A stretch of DNA of 64,000 bases from OLB6 sp964620125 (GTDB lineage: Bacteria > Bacteroidota > Ignavibacteria > Kapaibacteriales > Kapaibacteriaceae): the NCBI GenBank assembly GCA_964620125.1, contig CAZUGQ010000009.1, positions 1 to 64,000 on the forward strand. The letters run 5' to 3'. Within the stretch, counting starts at the first letter, position 1; each line of letters starts with the position of its first letter. The notes below the pieces were generated by a model. It did no database searches. It saw only the letters and a list, made by a program, of their open reading frames with translations, and had not been told where the DNA came from. Made by a program: the position numbers and the translations under genes. Positions 1-8,264 of the stretch are shown here, in pieces.

Positions 1-264
1 TGGCCTTTCACCAACATAAACGGGAAACGTGCGGATTAGGCGTGCTGGCTGGCCATAATGCATTCGCCAGACGGATCCAGTCATACGATCAACCGTCCAT
101 ACAGCACCAACGTCATCAACCGTGATCGCACCTGGATCAACCATTCCTTTGTGGAGCTCAACAAGGTTGATGATTGTGCCCGACTCGAGCGTCCAACGTT
201 CGGCAGCCAAAAGAGCACCAGCAATGAACAGCATTGCGATCAGTGACGTCAGAACTGGCCGCAT
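1..264 (-). CDS. Secreted protein, N-terminal part (gene runs off the left edge)
   Basis: Reading the minus strand from the ATG at 262-264 gives 88 codons open to the window edge. The protein begins with a clear Sec signal peptide (MRPVLTSLIAMLFIAG, then ALLAAE, cleavage expected near residue 20). The mature start contains DDVGAVWTVDRMTGSVWRM, which resembles one blade of an NHL or other beta-propeller repeat; that reading is a guess. It lies 99 bases downstream of the helicase-nuclease gene and on the same strand, so it may be the last gene of that transcript, although a separate promoter is possible. The function is not recognised. Codon usage is like the neighbours, and the signal peptide makes me confident it is a real gene. 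Confidence 0.7.
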   Translation of the reverse strand, partial: MRPVLTSLIAMLFIAGALLAAERWTLESGTIINLVELHKGMVDPGAITVDDVGAVWTVDRMTGSVWRMHYGQPARLIRTFPVYVGERP

Positions 265-363
265 GTACACCTTAGTCACGTGAATGGGTGAATCGTAGTA
301 ACAACTTACAAAGCAATGAGATACCGGCAATGATAAGGAGCAATTTATATGGCTTGGACCGTG

Positions 364-3120
364 CTAGTGGCGTACCATGTTGCTCGTGTCGAAGACCAAC
401 TCGTTAAGCAATTCTTTGGCCAAGGCATAACTCCGGCTTGCACTGTAGAATGCTGTATTGCCAATCATGATAAACTGGTGTCTTGCTCGAGTGCTTGCTA
501 CATTGAGCTTCCTATCGATACCTCGAGCATCTGATCGTACCATCTCGAACTCCTGTGCCGTGCTCGCTCCAACACAATACATGATCACATCACGCTGACT
601 GCCTTGGAATCGCTCAACAGTGTCAACAGTGACATGTTCCTGAACATGGTCCGGAAGGTGATCCTGAATGCGCCTGTTGTGAACCCGAAACGGACTGATA
701 ATTCCGATGGAAAAATCCGACTTCGAAGACTCGGATGCCTCAACGATGAGAGTGGCAAGACGCACAACAGTGCGTACTTCTGATTCGGGAGACGCAGCAT
801 GTACATAACAGGCACGATGTGGTATCACATCATGCCATGGAAGGGGGCTTGGGGTAACCTGCCATTCATTACATACCTTTAGTCTGTTGCCGTAAAACGC
901 TTGCGAAGGAAAGGCCATTACATCTTCATGCATTCTGCCCTGATGCTCAAGCGTTGCCAAAGCCCCTTCCCAGCCCATCTTCTCACATCGCATTGCCAGT
1001 CGTTCAAAGATGCTCATGCCAAGGTGTTGAAGCCCGATGTTCGTTAGGAGATCCGACCGAACCTGGAGCTTGTCTGCCGATTGTGTTATGACCGGAGGAA
1101 GCTGAGCATGGTCACCAATCAGGATGAACTTATCTACCTCTGCTAGAATCCCACACAAGTGCACATCAAGCACTTGGGAGGCCTCGTCGATGATGGCAGT
1201 GGTGAACCCTCCAAAACGCATGATGTCTGGCTGGCTGTGAACTGAGTGAATGGTGCTTACGATGCACCGTGTGGTTCGTAATCGTTCTGCCAACTCACCG
1301 GGTGAACAGTGTGCTGCAACGTGTGGGATCGAGAAGCGATGAAGGTGATCAGAAATCCCAGCCGAGGTACCGTGCCGCATATACATCCCATCGGGTAGTG
1401 CTTTTGATAAGACGTCGCAGATTTCGTTGACCGCTCGATTCGTATAGGCTAATACGAGAATTCGTTGCGAAGGCTCATGAAGCAGGTTCTTTACGATAGA
1501 ACGAAGAATGATGGATGTTTTTCCAGTCCCGGGCGGACCTTGAATCAAGAACCAATCTTGTGCAGCGAGTGACTGGCGTACCACGCACGCCTGTGATGGC
1601 ATCAGCGTATGCACATCAACATTGGGTGGAGAGGAAAAGCGTGGGGGGGGGATGCCAAGTATCGTATGCCTGCGTTCAATTGGAGCATCAAGAAATCGAA
1701 AGAGACCTGATGTAAGGTGCTTAAGGCCAGCATCCGAAACGTCCTGCTCCATCGTCCAGACCAACGAGCAGAGATCATCCCAGCTCACCTGCTTGTTCCT
1801 CAGTGATACGCTTACACTGCGATCATCGACATGTCGCAATACTCCTTTGAGCAATCGGTACGTGATTCCGGTTTCGTGCGCCTGAGTATGAAGAATAACG
1901 AGGTCGCCAGGCCGCAACGCAGTTGCACGCGTCCGTGGAAATGAGTGCGGCAACAGAAACACAAGGTGCATGTTGCGTTCCGTACTTCTTTCGGCGTCAA
2001 GCCTGAGGCCGCTAAGCACGGTGCTTGATTCCTCCTTCTCGGCGGTTGTGGCAAGCCAGAGATCTGATGCACTGCGCTTCTGACTTGAGCCGGTACGTGC
2101 CTCCATCTGTTCGGAGAAGAGAAAGCTCAGCCAGGCTTGCATGGCAGTTCTGGACACGGCATCGCACGATCGGTAGGCCTCGATAAATGTGTGTTCGAAG
2201 TCTCCAACCATACCACCTGCCGACCGCGTGTTGGTACCAAACGCGCGAAGCTGCCTAAAGTCCCTCATTGCGAGGGAGCGTTCCTGCACAACAACTTCAT
2301 TCCGCAAACGAAGAACTCGCTTTTGCAGGGTGGCGATACTTCCAGCGGGCAGCGATCGCAGAGGATGCTCAGCGTCAGCAACATACCACACCTGGCAATT
2401 CTGTGGTGGAAACCCTTCGCTAAGTTCAAACAGCAAAGCGTATGCGGCAACTTGAGCGGCATGGTTCGTACGTGTTCTCGAGGGGGCTTTGCCAGACTTA
2501 AGCTCTATGATTTCAAATGTCTTATCCTCTTTGTCCGCAACCAGTATATCAAATCGACCTTGTAGGCCAACCAAGCCAGACACCACATGTGGCTCAACGG
2601 TTAGTGTTTTATTGGACCATGTGCCAAGGGTTTTTCTGAGCAAGGGAAGAACATCAGTGAGTTCGCTGGCGAGCTCCGAACGTCCGTGGACTGCTATGGG
2701 CAGTGATTTACTTTCGATTGCGGAGGCAACCAGTTGGGAGTCTGGAAGATGTGGATTGCTAACAAGGATGTCAAAAACAGTGTTGATAAGTGACCCTCTC
2801 AATGCGGCATAGCTAGGTGTTTTTGGCTGAAATCGCCGAAGTATTGCAAGGTTATCCACATCGCCACTATCAGTTATACACTCCGCTAGCTCTGTGACAT
2901 CGATAACATGGTCGGGTTCAAGGCAAAACAGCTCGGCTCGAGGAGAATCGTGGTTACCGCCAGGCGACAGGTAGGCACTAACCTTGGCGCCTTCCCACAC
3001 CTTATCAACATTTCGTTGAAAGATGTCTGCAACACTGATTTCTAGTTCGCCGCAAGTTGTTGTAATTGTGAGAGTTCCAGAGGATCTCTCACACTGAATA
3101 ACGGTTCCCGTTATCCACAT
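364..3120 (-). CDS. Dna2-like fused PD-(D/E)XK nuclease and superfamily 1 helicase
   Basis: A 918-residue protein joining a RecB/Cas4/Dna2-type nuclease to an SF1 helicase. The nuclease core is visible at about residues 188-230: GRFDIL supplies the Asp, IIELKSGK the E-x-K, and AAQVAAYALL the Q-x3-Y motif. The helicase half has Walker A GPPGTGKT near residue 526, motif II DEASQ near 643, motif III GDHAQLPP, and motif VI ASTRARHQ close to the C-terminus. It probably unwinds and trims DNA ends in replication or recombination, as Dna2 and AddB relatives do. I do not see the Cys cluster that holds the iron-sulfur centre in Dna2 and AddB. It starts with ATG 45 bases after recJ on the same strand, so the two are likely co-transcribed. 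Two AGGGGGCT motifs and a 9-G run (1643-1651) lie in the gene. Confidence 0.85.
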   Translation of the reverse strand: MWITGTVIQCERSSGTLTITTTCGELEISVADIFQRNVDKVWEGAKVSAYLSPGGNHDSPRAELFCLEPDHVIDVTELAECITDSGDVDNLAILRRFQPKTPSYAALRGSLINTVFDILVSNPHLPDSQLVASAIESKSLPIAVHGRSELASELTDVLPLLRKTLGTWSNKTLTVEPHVVSGLVGLQGRFDILVADKEDKTFEIIELKSGKAPSRTRTNHAAQVAAYALLFELSEGFPPQNCQVWYVADAEHPLRSLPAGSIATLQKRVLRLRNEVVVQERSLAMRDFRQLRAFGTNTRSAGGMVGDFEHTFIEAYRSCDAVSRTAMQAWLSFLFSEQMEARTGSSQKRSASDLWLATTAEKEESSTVLSGLRLDAERSTERNMHLVFLLPHSFPRTRATALRPGDLVILHTQAHETGITYRLLKGVLRHVDDRSVSVSLRNKQVSWDDLCSLVWTMEQDVSDAGLKHLTSGLFRFLDAPIERRHTILGIPPPRFSSPPNVDVHTLMPSQACVVRQSLAAQDWFLIQGPPGTGKTSIILRSIVKNLLHEPSQRILVLAYTNRAVNEICDVLSKALPDGMYMRHGTSAGISDHLHRFSIPHVAAHCSPGELAERLRTTRCIVSTIHSVHSQPDIMRFGGFTTAIIDEASQVLDVHLCGILAEVDKFILIGDHAQLPPVITQSADKLQVRSDLLTNIGLQHLGMSIFERLAMRCEKMGWEGALATLEHQGRMHEDVMAFPSQAFYGNRLKVCNEWQVTPSPLPWHDVIPHRACYVHAASPESEVRTVVRLATLIVEASESSKSDFSIGIISPFRVHNRRIQDHLPDHVQEHVTVDTVERFQGSQRDVIMYCVGASTAQEFEMVRSDARGIDRKLNVASTRARHQFIMIGNTAFYSASRSYALAKELLNELVFDTSNMVRH

Positions 3121-3165
3121 TTTTTTGTCGATGCAGGAAAGTGTGAAGGGCAGAGATGTGTCGTA

Positions 3166-4866
3166 TTACTCCGGCCGGAGGTCCTTAATTCGAACTTGGG
3201 GCATGGCAGAGCCATTGAACGTGTTTTCTTCGAGGGTGTACACCATGGAGAACACCCTACCGTGGCTGCATTGATCAATCTTGTGACCCAAGTTGAAGCC
3301 AATTGCGTCGATTGCAAAGTTGTTCTGGAGCGCTCGAAACTTCAGGTGGTTGTTACCAACGATTTTCACACCGTTTGCGGAAACAACATGCCTACTGAAA
3401 AAAACGGGTCGGTGATTTGAGTAGCCGTAAGGAGCGAACTTGCTTAAGTATTTGATAAAATTGGGACTTAGCTCGTTAAGATGCAGTTCTGCATCAATCT
3501 GAATTTCTGGTGTGAGTTCCTCGTTTGCGAGTTGGGCAGCAGCGATATCGTTCACACGTCGGCGTAATTCTGGGATGTTTTCCACAAGCAGAGAGAGGCC
3601 AGCAGCATGTTTATGCCCGCCGTATTCCACCATCAGGTCTTCGCACTGTTTTAGGGCATTATGTATGTCAAAGTTTTTGATCGACCGAGCGGAACCTTTT
3701 GCTATGCCTTCGATTGTGGTGAGCATGATGGTTGGAACGTGGAACCGCTCAACGAGGCGCGAAGCAACGATTCCGATAACGCCGGCGTGCCACTGAGCGT
3801 CGTGTAGAACCAGAGCCCGAAGGTCGGGCGAGGCATGAAGCAGTTTTTCGGCCTGTCGAGCAGCGTCCTCGAAGGTTTCTTCGTCGATTGCTCGTCGCAT
3901 CCGATTGTCGTGTTCTAGTTCTTGGGCTATTCGGTAGGCAGCGTATTCATCCTCTTGAATCATCATTTCAACAGCACGGCGAGGGTCGCCCAGTCTTCCA
4001 GCAGCGTTGATGCGTGGAGCCAGACCAAAGACCACGCTGGCATTTGTGATCTGTCCTACCGTTAGGTTGGCACAATCAATCAAACCCTTGAGGCCGGGCC
4101 TCGGATGTTCGTTAATCCTGGTCAGGCCGAAATGGCTCATGATGCGGTTTTCATCGGAAAGGGGGGCTATGTCAGCCGCCGATGCAATCGCAACAAAATC
4201 CAAGTATTCGTTAGCCATGTCCGGGGTGCCACGCCGGTCACAAACCGCAGAGATAAGCTTATACACCACCCCGCAAGCTGCAAGGTCCTTAAAGGGGTAT
4301 GAGCAGCCGGGCTTGATCGGATCGAGTATAGCCAGGGCGGGTGGAAGTTGCTCCGCTGCCTGGTGGTGGTCGCAGATGATAACATCGATGCCGAACTCAC
4401 GTGCGTATTCTACAGCCTTGACGGCTGTGATCCCAACGTCTACTGTAATTATGACCTTGGCACCAAACTCGCGAGCTCGGTCTACACTGAGTGTTGTAAA
4501 ACCAAATCCCTCATCCATCCGATTGGGGATATGGTAATCAGCTACAGCCCCCAATCGCCTGAGAAAGTGGAGGATGATCGCTGTGCTCGATGTGCCATCC
4601 ACGTCGTAGTCACCGTGGATCCAGAATGGCTGCTTCTGGGCAATTGCTGCCTCGATCCGCTCAACCGCCTCGTGCATCCCGTCCATCAGCCAAGGAGAGT
4701 GTAGGCGTGACAGATCAGGACCGAAGAACGTTTCTACGTCGGCAACGGTTGTGATCCCGCGCCCCACCAACACCGTGGCGATGGATTTCGGGATCTTGAG
4801 GGTTGAGGTTAGATTCTGAACAGCATTTTCATCGAGTGTTTCCCGGAAATTCCACCGATAGTTCAA
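3166..4866 (-). CDS. recJ: Single-stranded-DNA-specific exonuclease RecJ
   Basis: RecJ degrades single-stranded DNA 5'-3' in recombination and mismatch repair. The DHH-family motifs are present: HGDYDVDGTSS, ITVDVGI and IICDHHQ near the N-terminus, then the DHHA1 domain with ASRLVERF and GGHKHAAG, and a C-terminal OB-like domain. The open frame reaches back to TTG 4926, but that codon is the first half of a TTGACA box with a TACCTTTG box 17 bases further on, so the promoter lies inside the longer frame. I therefore choose TTG 4864-4866, which gives LNYRWNF, the usual RecJ N-terminus, preceded by an AGGA Shine-Dalgarno. The product is 566 residues. It is the first gene of a minus-strand unit with the helicase-nuclease and is divergent from rsgA. 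Confidence 0.93.
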   Translation of the reverse strand: MNYRWNFRETLDENAVQNLTSTLKIPKSIATVLVGRGITTVADVETFFGPDLSRLHSPWLMDGMHEAVERIEAAIAQKQPFWIHGDYDVDGTSSTAIILHFLRRLGAVADYHIPNRMDEGFGFTTLSVDRAREFGAKVIITVDVGITAVKAVEYAREFGIDVIICDHHQAAEQLPPALAILDPIKPGCSYPFKDLAACGVVYKLISAVCDRRGTPDMANEYLDFVAIASAADIAPLSDENRIMSHFGLTRINEHPRPGLKGLIDCANLTVGQITNASVVFGLAPRINAAGRLGDPRRAVEMMIQEDEYAAYRIAQELEHDNRMRRAIDEETFEDAARQAEKLLHASPDLRALVLHDAQWHAGVIGIVASRLVERFHVPTIMLTTIEGIAKGSARSIKNFDIHNALKQCEDLMVEYGGHKHAAGLSLLVENIPELRRRVNDIAAAQLANEELTPEIQIDAELHLNELSPNFIKYLSKFAPYGYSNHRPVFFSRHVVSANGVKIVGNNHLKFRALQNNFAIDAIGFNLGHKIDQCSHGRVFSMVYTLEENTFNGSAMPQVRIKDLRPE

Positions 4867-4895
4867 CGGTTTCCTACTAATTTGACAAACCTGCA

Positions 4896-4926
4896 CAAAG
4901 GTACGACGAAGCACGCCAACTGTCAA
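4896..4926 (-). promoter_or_regulatory. Promoter of recJ: TTGACA-N17-TACCTTTG
   Basis: On the minus strand TTGACA (4926-4921) is followed after exactly 17 bases by TACCTTTG (4903-4896), which fits the TAnnTTTG -7 box known from Bacteroidota. Transcription would start near 4889, about 20 bases before the proposed TTG start of recJ. The same arrangement precedes tRNA-Gly at 56078-56108. Confidence 0.6.
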
Positions 4927-4939
4927 CCTTTATTCACAC

Positions 4940-6030
4940 TTGCGTAAAAACCCTACCGGACTAATCGAGGATGAAGGTGGCCGAATCCGTAAGAGGGATT
5001 CGGTTGGGAAACCACCTCGAACACGCACTCAGATCAAGGAAGGTAGGCCTCTGCCACCGAATGCTATTGTTGGCACGGTTATCATGCCGTTGGGGCCAAG
5101 TTGGCTTGTGGCAGCAGATCCTTCGCACCTAGAGTCGCCGTCTCACGCTGAGTTGGCAGTGTGCACCGTTAGCGGCACGGTCGATGCACCATCGGCGCGT
5201 ACACTTGTAACGGTAGGGGATAGAGTGTGGATTGTGCGCGAAGGGACAGTGGAAATTGGTGGAAAACTGAATTCTGCAGGCGTNNNNNNNNNNNNNNNNN
5301 NNNNNNNNNNNNNNNNNNNNNNNNNNNNNNATCCCGAAAGGCTGCGGGCAAGGTGAAGCGCGAGCAGGTGCTTGTTGCGAATGTTGACCAACTCGCCATC
5401 GTTATCGCCGCTGCGCAACCGGATTATCACCGTAGGTTGATAGACCGTTATCTCATTGCTGCCGACAAAGGAGACCTTAGCCCCTTGATTATCGTCAACA
5501 AATTGGACCTAGTGGGCGGTGAGCTGCTTCAGGTGATCCTCGAAGACCTAGCGGTGTACTCCGATGCCTTAAACCTGAACCTATTCTTTGTTAGTAGCAA
5601 GACCGGTTCCGGACTTGAACTGCTAAAGCCTCACCTCGTGGGAAAAAGCACGCTGTTTGCGGGGCAAAGCGGAGTTGGGAAGAGCTCTCTCATCAACTCC
5701 TTAACAAGCAACAGTCTGAAGGTTGGCGAAGTATCGCAGGCATACCACAAAGGACGGCACACCACAACAGCGGCCATGGTTATTCCATTAGCAGAAGGGG
5801 GCTCTGTTGTAGACAGTCCGGGGATTCGTGAGTTTGCTCTATGGGAATTGGACCAAGACGAACTGCCATATTACTTCGAGGAGTTCGGTCCGTTTGCCGA
5901 GCTCTGCAGGTTCAAACCATGCACACATACCCACGAGCCTGGATGTGCCGTGAAGGAAGCTGTGGAACGAGGCAACATCGAAGAAGGGCGGTACATCTCG
6001 TATGTGATGCTTCGAGAGGAAATTGCCTAA
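4940..6030 (+). CDS. rsgA: Ribosome small-subunit-dependent GTPase RsgA, interrupted by an assembly gap
   Basis: RsgA is a circularly permuted GTPase that checks and releases late 30S ribosomal subunits. Before the gap the frame gives a basic leader and the OB-fold (AIVGTVIMPLG to LVTVGDRVWIV). After it the frame gives SRKAAGKVKREQV, G4 IIVNKLDL, G1 GQSGVGKSS, G3 DSPGIR and a zinc site built from CRFKPC, H and C (CRFKPCTHTHEPGC). The 47 N at 5284-5330 put the two halves in different frames. A real gap whose length is a multiple of three would restore one protein of about 360 residues, so this is a gap-size artefact rather than a pseudogene. The start is a TTG at 4940; no ATG lies in frame upstream of the OB-fold. 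It is divergent from recJ. Confidence 0.9.
5284..5330. other. Assembly gap (47 N) inside rsgA
   Basis: A run of 47 N. The missing codons belong to the end of the OB-fold of RsgA, where family members have a segment such as a LPR motif followed by LSR. The reading frames on the two sides only agree if the true length is divisible by three. Confidence 0.98.
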
Positions 6031-6105
6031 CGGCTTTGGATCGGATACGAACTGACACACACTATCTACCCGTATATTCGTGGCTTCCCACAACCGCTTG
6101 ACACT

Positions 6106-6192
6106 GGAGAGGTGCGAGAGTGGTTGAATCGGGCGGTCTCGAAAACCGTTATAGGAGCAATCCTATCGAGGGTTCGAATCCCTCCCTCTCCG
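6106..6192 (+). tRNA. tRNA-Ser, anticodon CGA
   Basis: An 87-base class II tRNA. The acceptor stem GGAGAGG pairs with CCTCTCC (6185-6191), with discriminator G at 6192. The anticodon stem-loop GCGGT-CTCGAAA-ACCGT places CGA at positions 34-36, reading UCG serine codons. There is a long variable arm (TATAGGAGCAATCCTA) and a GGTTCGAATCC T-arm. CCA is not encoded. Upstream, TATATTCG at 6073-6080 with CTGACA at 6052-6057 may be its promoter, although the 15-base spacer is short. Confidence 0.95.
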
Positions 6193-6197
6193 CAACT

Positions 6198-6281
6198 GGG
6201 CGAGTGCTGAAATTGGCAGACAGGCGGGTCTCAGAAGCCCGTGTCGGTTACGACGTGTGGGTTCAAGTCCCACCTCGCCCA
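6198..6281 (+). tRNA. tRNA-Leu, anticodon CAG
   Basis: An 84-base class II tRNA only 5 bases after tRNA-Ser, so the two form one transcript. Acceptor GGGCGAG (6198-6204) pairs with CTCGCCC (6274-6280), discriminator A. Anticodon arm CGGGT-CTCAGAA-GCCCG gives CAG for CUG leucine codons. The long variable arm and GGTTCAAGTCC T-arm are present. CCA is not encoded. No terminator separates it from the ppk2 gene 20 bases downstream. Confidence 0.95.
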
Positions 6282-6301
6282 CAATAACTGAGTGATCACA
6301 C

Positions 6302-7219
6302 ATGCTTTCCAAAGGAACCTGGACGAAACGGGATCAGCATCTCTTCTGGAAAGAGATAGATCAACTCCGTGTAGTACCCGGAACGAAGGCTGCGCTGCAC
6401 AAGCGGCCAACAGGATACAAAGGCACGTTGCTCGATAAACAATCGGCAAAGCAACTCCTGGTTTGGGGCGTTGAACAACTCACATTGCTTCAAGACAAGT
6501 TATATGCCCATAACCAGTATGGACTGCTCATCTGCCTTCAAGCAATGGATACGGCAGGCAAGGATGGTGCTATAAAACACATCATGAGTGGATTGAATCC
6601 TCAAGGTGTGAAGGTAACAGCATTTAAGGCACCTTCTTCGGACGAGCTAGATCACGACTTTCTCTGGCGCCACTATAAGGCACTCCCACCACGAGGTGAA
6701 ATCGGCATCTTCAATCGTTCGCACTACGAGAATGTTCTGGTGAGCAGGGTTCACCCCGAGTTGGTTCTTAAAGAGAACCTCCCTCACGTACGTGATGTGT
6801 CGGACATCACCAAAAGCTTCTGGACCCGACGCTTTGCAATGATTCGCAGCTTCGAAGAACTGGTGTATTCCAGCGGAACAATCGTGCTGAAGTTCTTCCT
6901 TCATTTAAGTAAGGAGGAACAGCGTAAGAGACTTCTGGAACGGATTGATGATCCGATGAAGAATTGGAAGTTCAGTCCTGCCGATGTGCACGAACGACAG
7001 TATTGGGATGCCTATCAGGAATCATACGAAGAAGTCATAACATCAACTTCAACCGATGAGTGTCCGTGGTTCGTGATACCGGCTGACGACAAGTGGTACT
7101 CTCGCGTTGCAATCGCTGCCCTTATCTACCACCACATGCAGAATCTGAACCTCTCGTATCCAACCATTAGCAAAGAACAGAAGCAGAAGCTGCGTGAGGC
7201 ACGTAAACTCTTGGCATAA
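6302..7219 (+). CDS. PPK2-family polyphosphate kinase (polyphosphate:nucleotide phosphotransferase)
   Basis: A 305-residue cytoplasmic PPK2 kinase that transfers phosphate from polyphosphate to a nucleotide. Walker A is MDTAGKDGAIKH (about residue 81), Walker B is GEIGIFNRSHYENVLV (about 136), and the lid region contains SKEEQRKRLLERIDDPMKNW. The combination MDTAGKDG plus NRSHYE is that of the class III branch, whose members phosphorylate AMP and ADP; the exact substrate is inferred. Length is typical. It begins with ATG shortly after tRNA-Leu. The next gene's longest frame overlaps its 3' end by 26 bases. No regulator is evident. Confidence 0.9.
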   Translation: MLSKGTWTKRDQHLFWKEIDQLRVVPGTKAALHKRPTGYKGTLLDKQSAKQLLVWGVEQLTLLQDKLYAHNQYGLLICLQAMDTAGKDGAIKHIMSGLNPQGVKVTAFKAPSSDELDHDFLWRHYKALPPRGEIGIFNRSHYENVLVSRVHPELVLKENLPHVRDVSDITKSFWTRRFAMIRSFEELVYSSGTIVLKFFLHLSKEEQRKRLLERIDDPMKNWKFSPADVHERQYWDAYQESYEEVITSTSTDECPWFVIPADDKWYSRVAIAALIYHHMQNLNLSYPTISKEQKQKLREARKLLA

Positions 7220-8258
7220 AAGGCGGCCCACTAGGCACCTCCTGATGGCTGTATCGATGGTAATGGTACTGGGTGTGGCTATGGTACCCACCGCTGTGCT
7301 ACAGGGGCAAGCCATCCACGACATCGTAGCCAATCCAGACAAAAGAACTCTGCGTGAAAGAGCGGATGAAGCCCTTCGGAAGGGGGCTCCGGATTCGGTT
7401 GTCATCAGCATGTACGAACAATGGTTGCATGCCGTGCCCTCCGATACGTCTGCGGCAAAACAGCTAGCAGCTCTTTATACGAAAGTTGGTCGAACTGCAG
7501 ATGCATCCGCGGCTACTCGTTTGTCTAGCCCTGAATCGCCTAGTGCGGATCCTCGGCTGGAAACGGTGTATACACTTCAGGTTCGGCTTGGTATGTACAA
7601 GGTGTACGGTCCAGCCAAACCCAAACCTGGTATCAAGTACCCCGCTGTTCTTGTTCTGCACGGCAATGGCCATAACGAAGAGGTGATGCTCAACTGGGTT
7701 AAATCACTGAATATGGACTCAGTGTACTTCATCCTGCCACAAGCCCCATATGCAAAATTGTCGGACATCATGGCATCGCATAGACCTCGATACAGTGCCA
7801 CAGATGTTGCACCTACGTTGCCAGACTCTCTCCTTCCCCAGGTAGTTGATGCGAGTGCTGCATGGTATCATGATGCTTATATCGACGCAAGTGTCCGCTA
7901 CCCCATATCTGCAATAAAGCCGATAGTAATCGGCTTCAGTCAAGGAGGTTTTTATAGCTATGCTGTTGCAACTCGGTATCCTCATACCTTTCAGAGCGTT
8001 GTATCTGTTTGTGCTAGCATGTACGCTTACGGTGGTATTCGGGAACGTTTGCCGGACTTGCGAGCACATGGTATTGATGTACTCGTACTGCATGGGAGCA
8101 AAGACGATGTTGTACCACTGCAAGTAGGAGAGCTCATTTCGTCACTTTTGCATGGTTCAAATGTCCAGCATACGTTCCATGTTTTCGAAGGCGGTCACTG
8201 GCCATCAGCCCCAGCTACCGCAATGATTCGTAACTGGCTGATCACTCGTCTCCATTAG
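7194..8258 (+). CDS. Exported alpha/beta hydrolase (esterase-like), Ser-Asp-His triad
   Basis: A 354-residue protein with a basic N-region (HKRRPTRH) and a hydrophobic signal segment (LMAVSMVMVLGVAMV) ending near LQGQA, so it is exported. A short helical TPR-like segment (about residues 50-100) leads into an alpha/beta-hydrolase domain. The oxyanion strand is LVLHGNG, the nucleophile elbow GFSQGG, the acid HGSKDD and the histidine EGGHWPS. These are the marks of carboxylesterase/phospholipase-like enzymes; the substrate is unknown. The GTG at 7194 overlaps ppk2 by 26 bases. An ATG at 7245 would also leave a signal peptide and no overlap, so the start is uncertain. The arylsulfotransferase-like gene follows after 6 bases. 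Confidence 0.82.
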   Translation: MRHVNSWHKRRPTRHLLMAVSMVMVLGVAMVPTAVLQGQAIHDIVANPDKRTLRERADEALRKGAPDSVVISMYEQWLHAVPSDTSAAKQLAALYTKVGRTADASAATRLSSPESPSADPRLETVYTLQVRLGMYKVYGPAKPKPGIKYPAVLVLHGNGHNEEVMLNWVKSLNMDSVYFILPQAPYAKLSDIMASHRPRYSATDVAPTLPDSLLPQVVDASAAWYHDAYIDASVRYPISAIKPIVIGFSQGGFYSYAVATRYPHTFQSVVSVCASMYAYGGIRERLPDLRAHGIDVLVLHGSKDDVVPLQVGELISSLLHGSNVQHTFHVFEGGHWPSAPATAMIRNWLITRLH

Positions 8259-8264
8259 GCTCTC

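Noticed and set aside
349..534. A 61-codon plus-strand frame with a good AAGGAG before its ATG
   Set aside because: It lies antisense to the end of the helicase-nuclease gene and its product looks random; the Shine-Dalgarno match is taken as chance.
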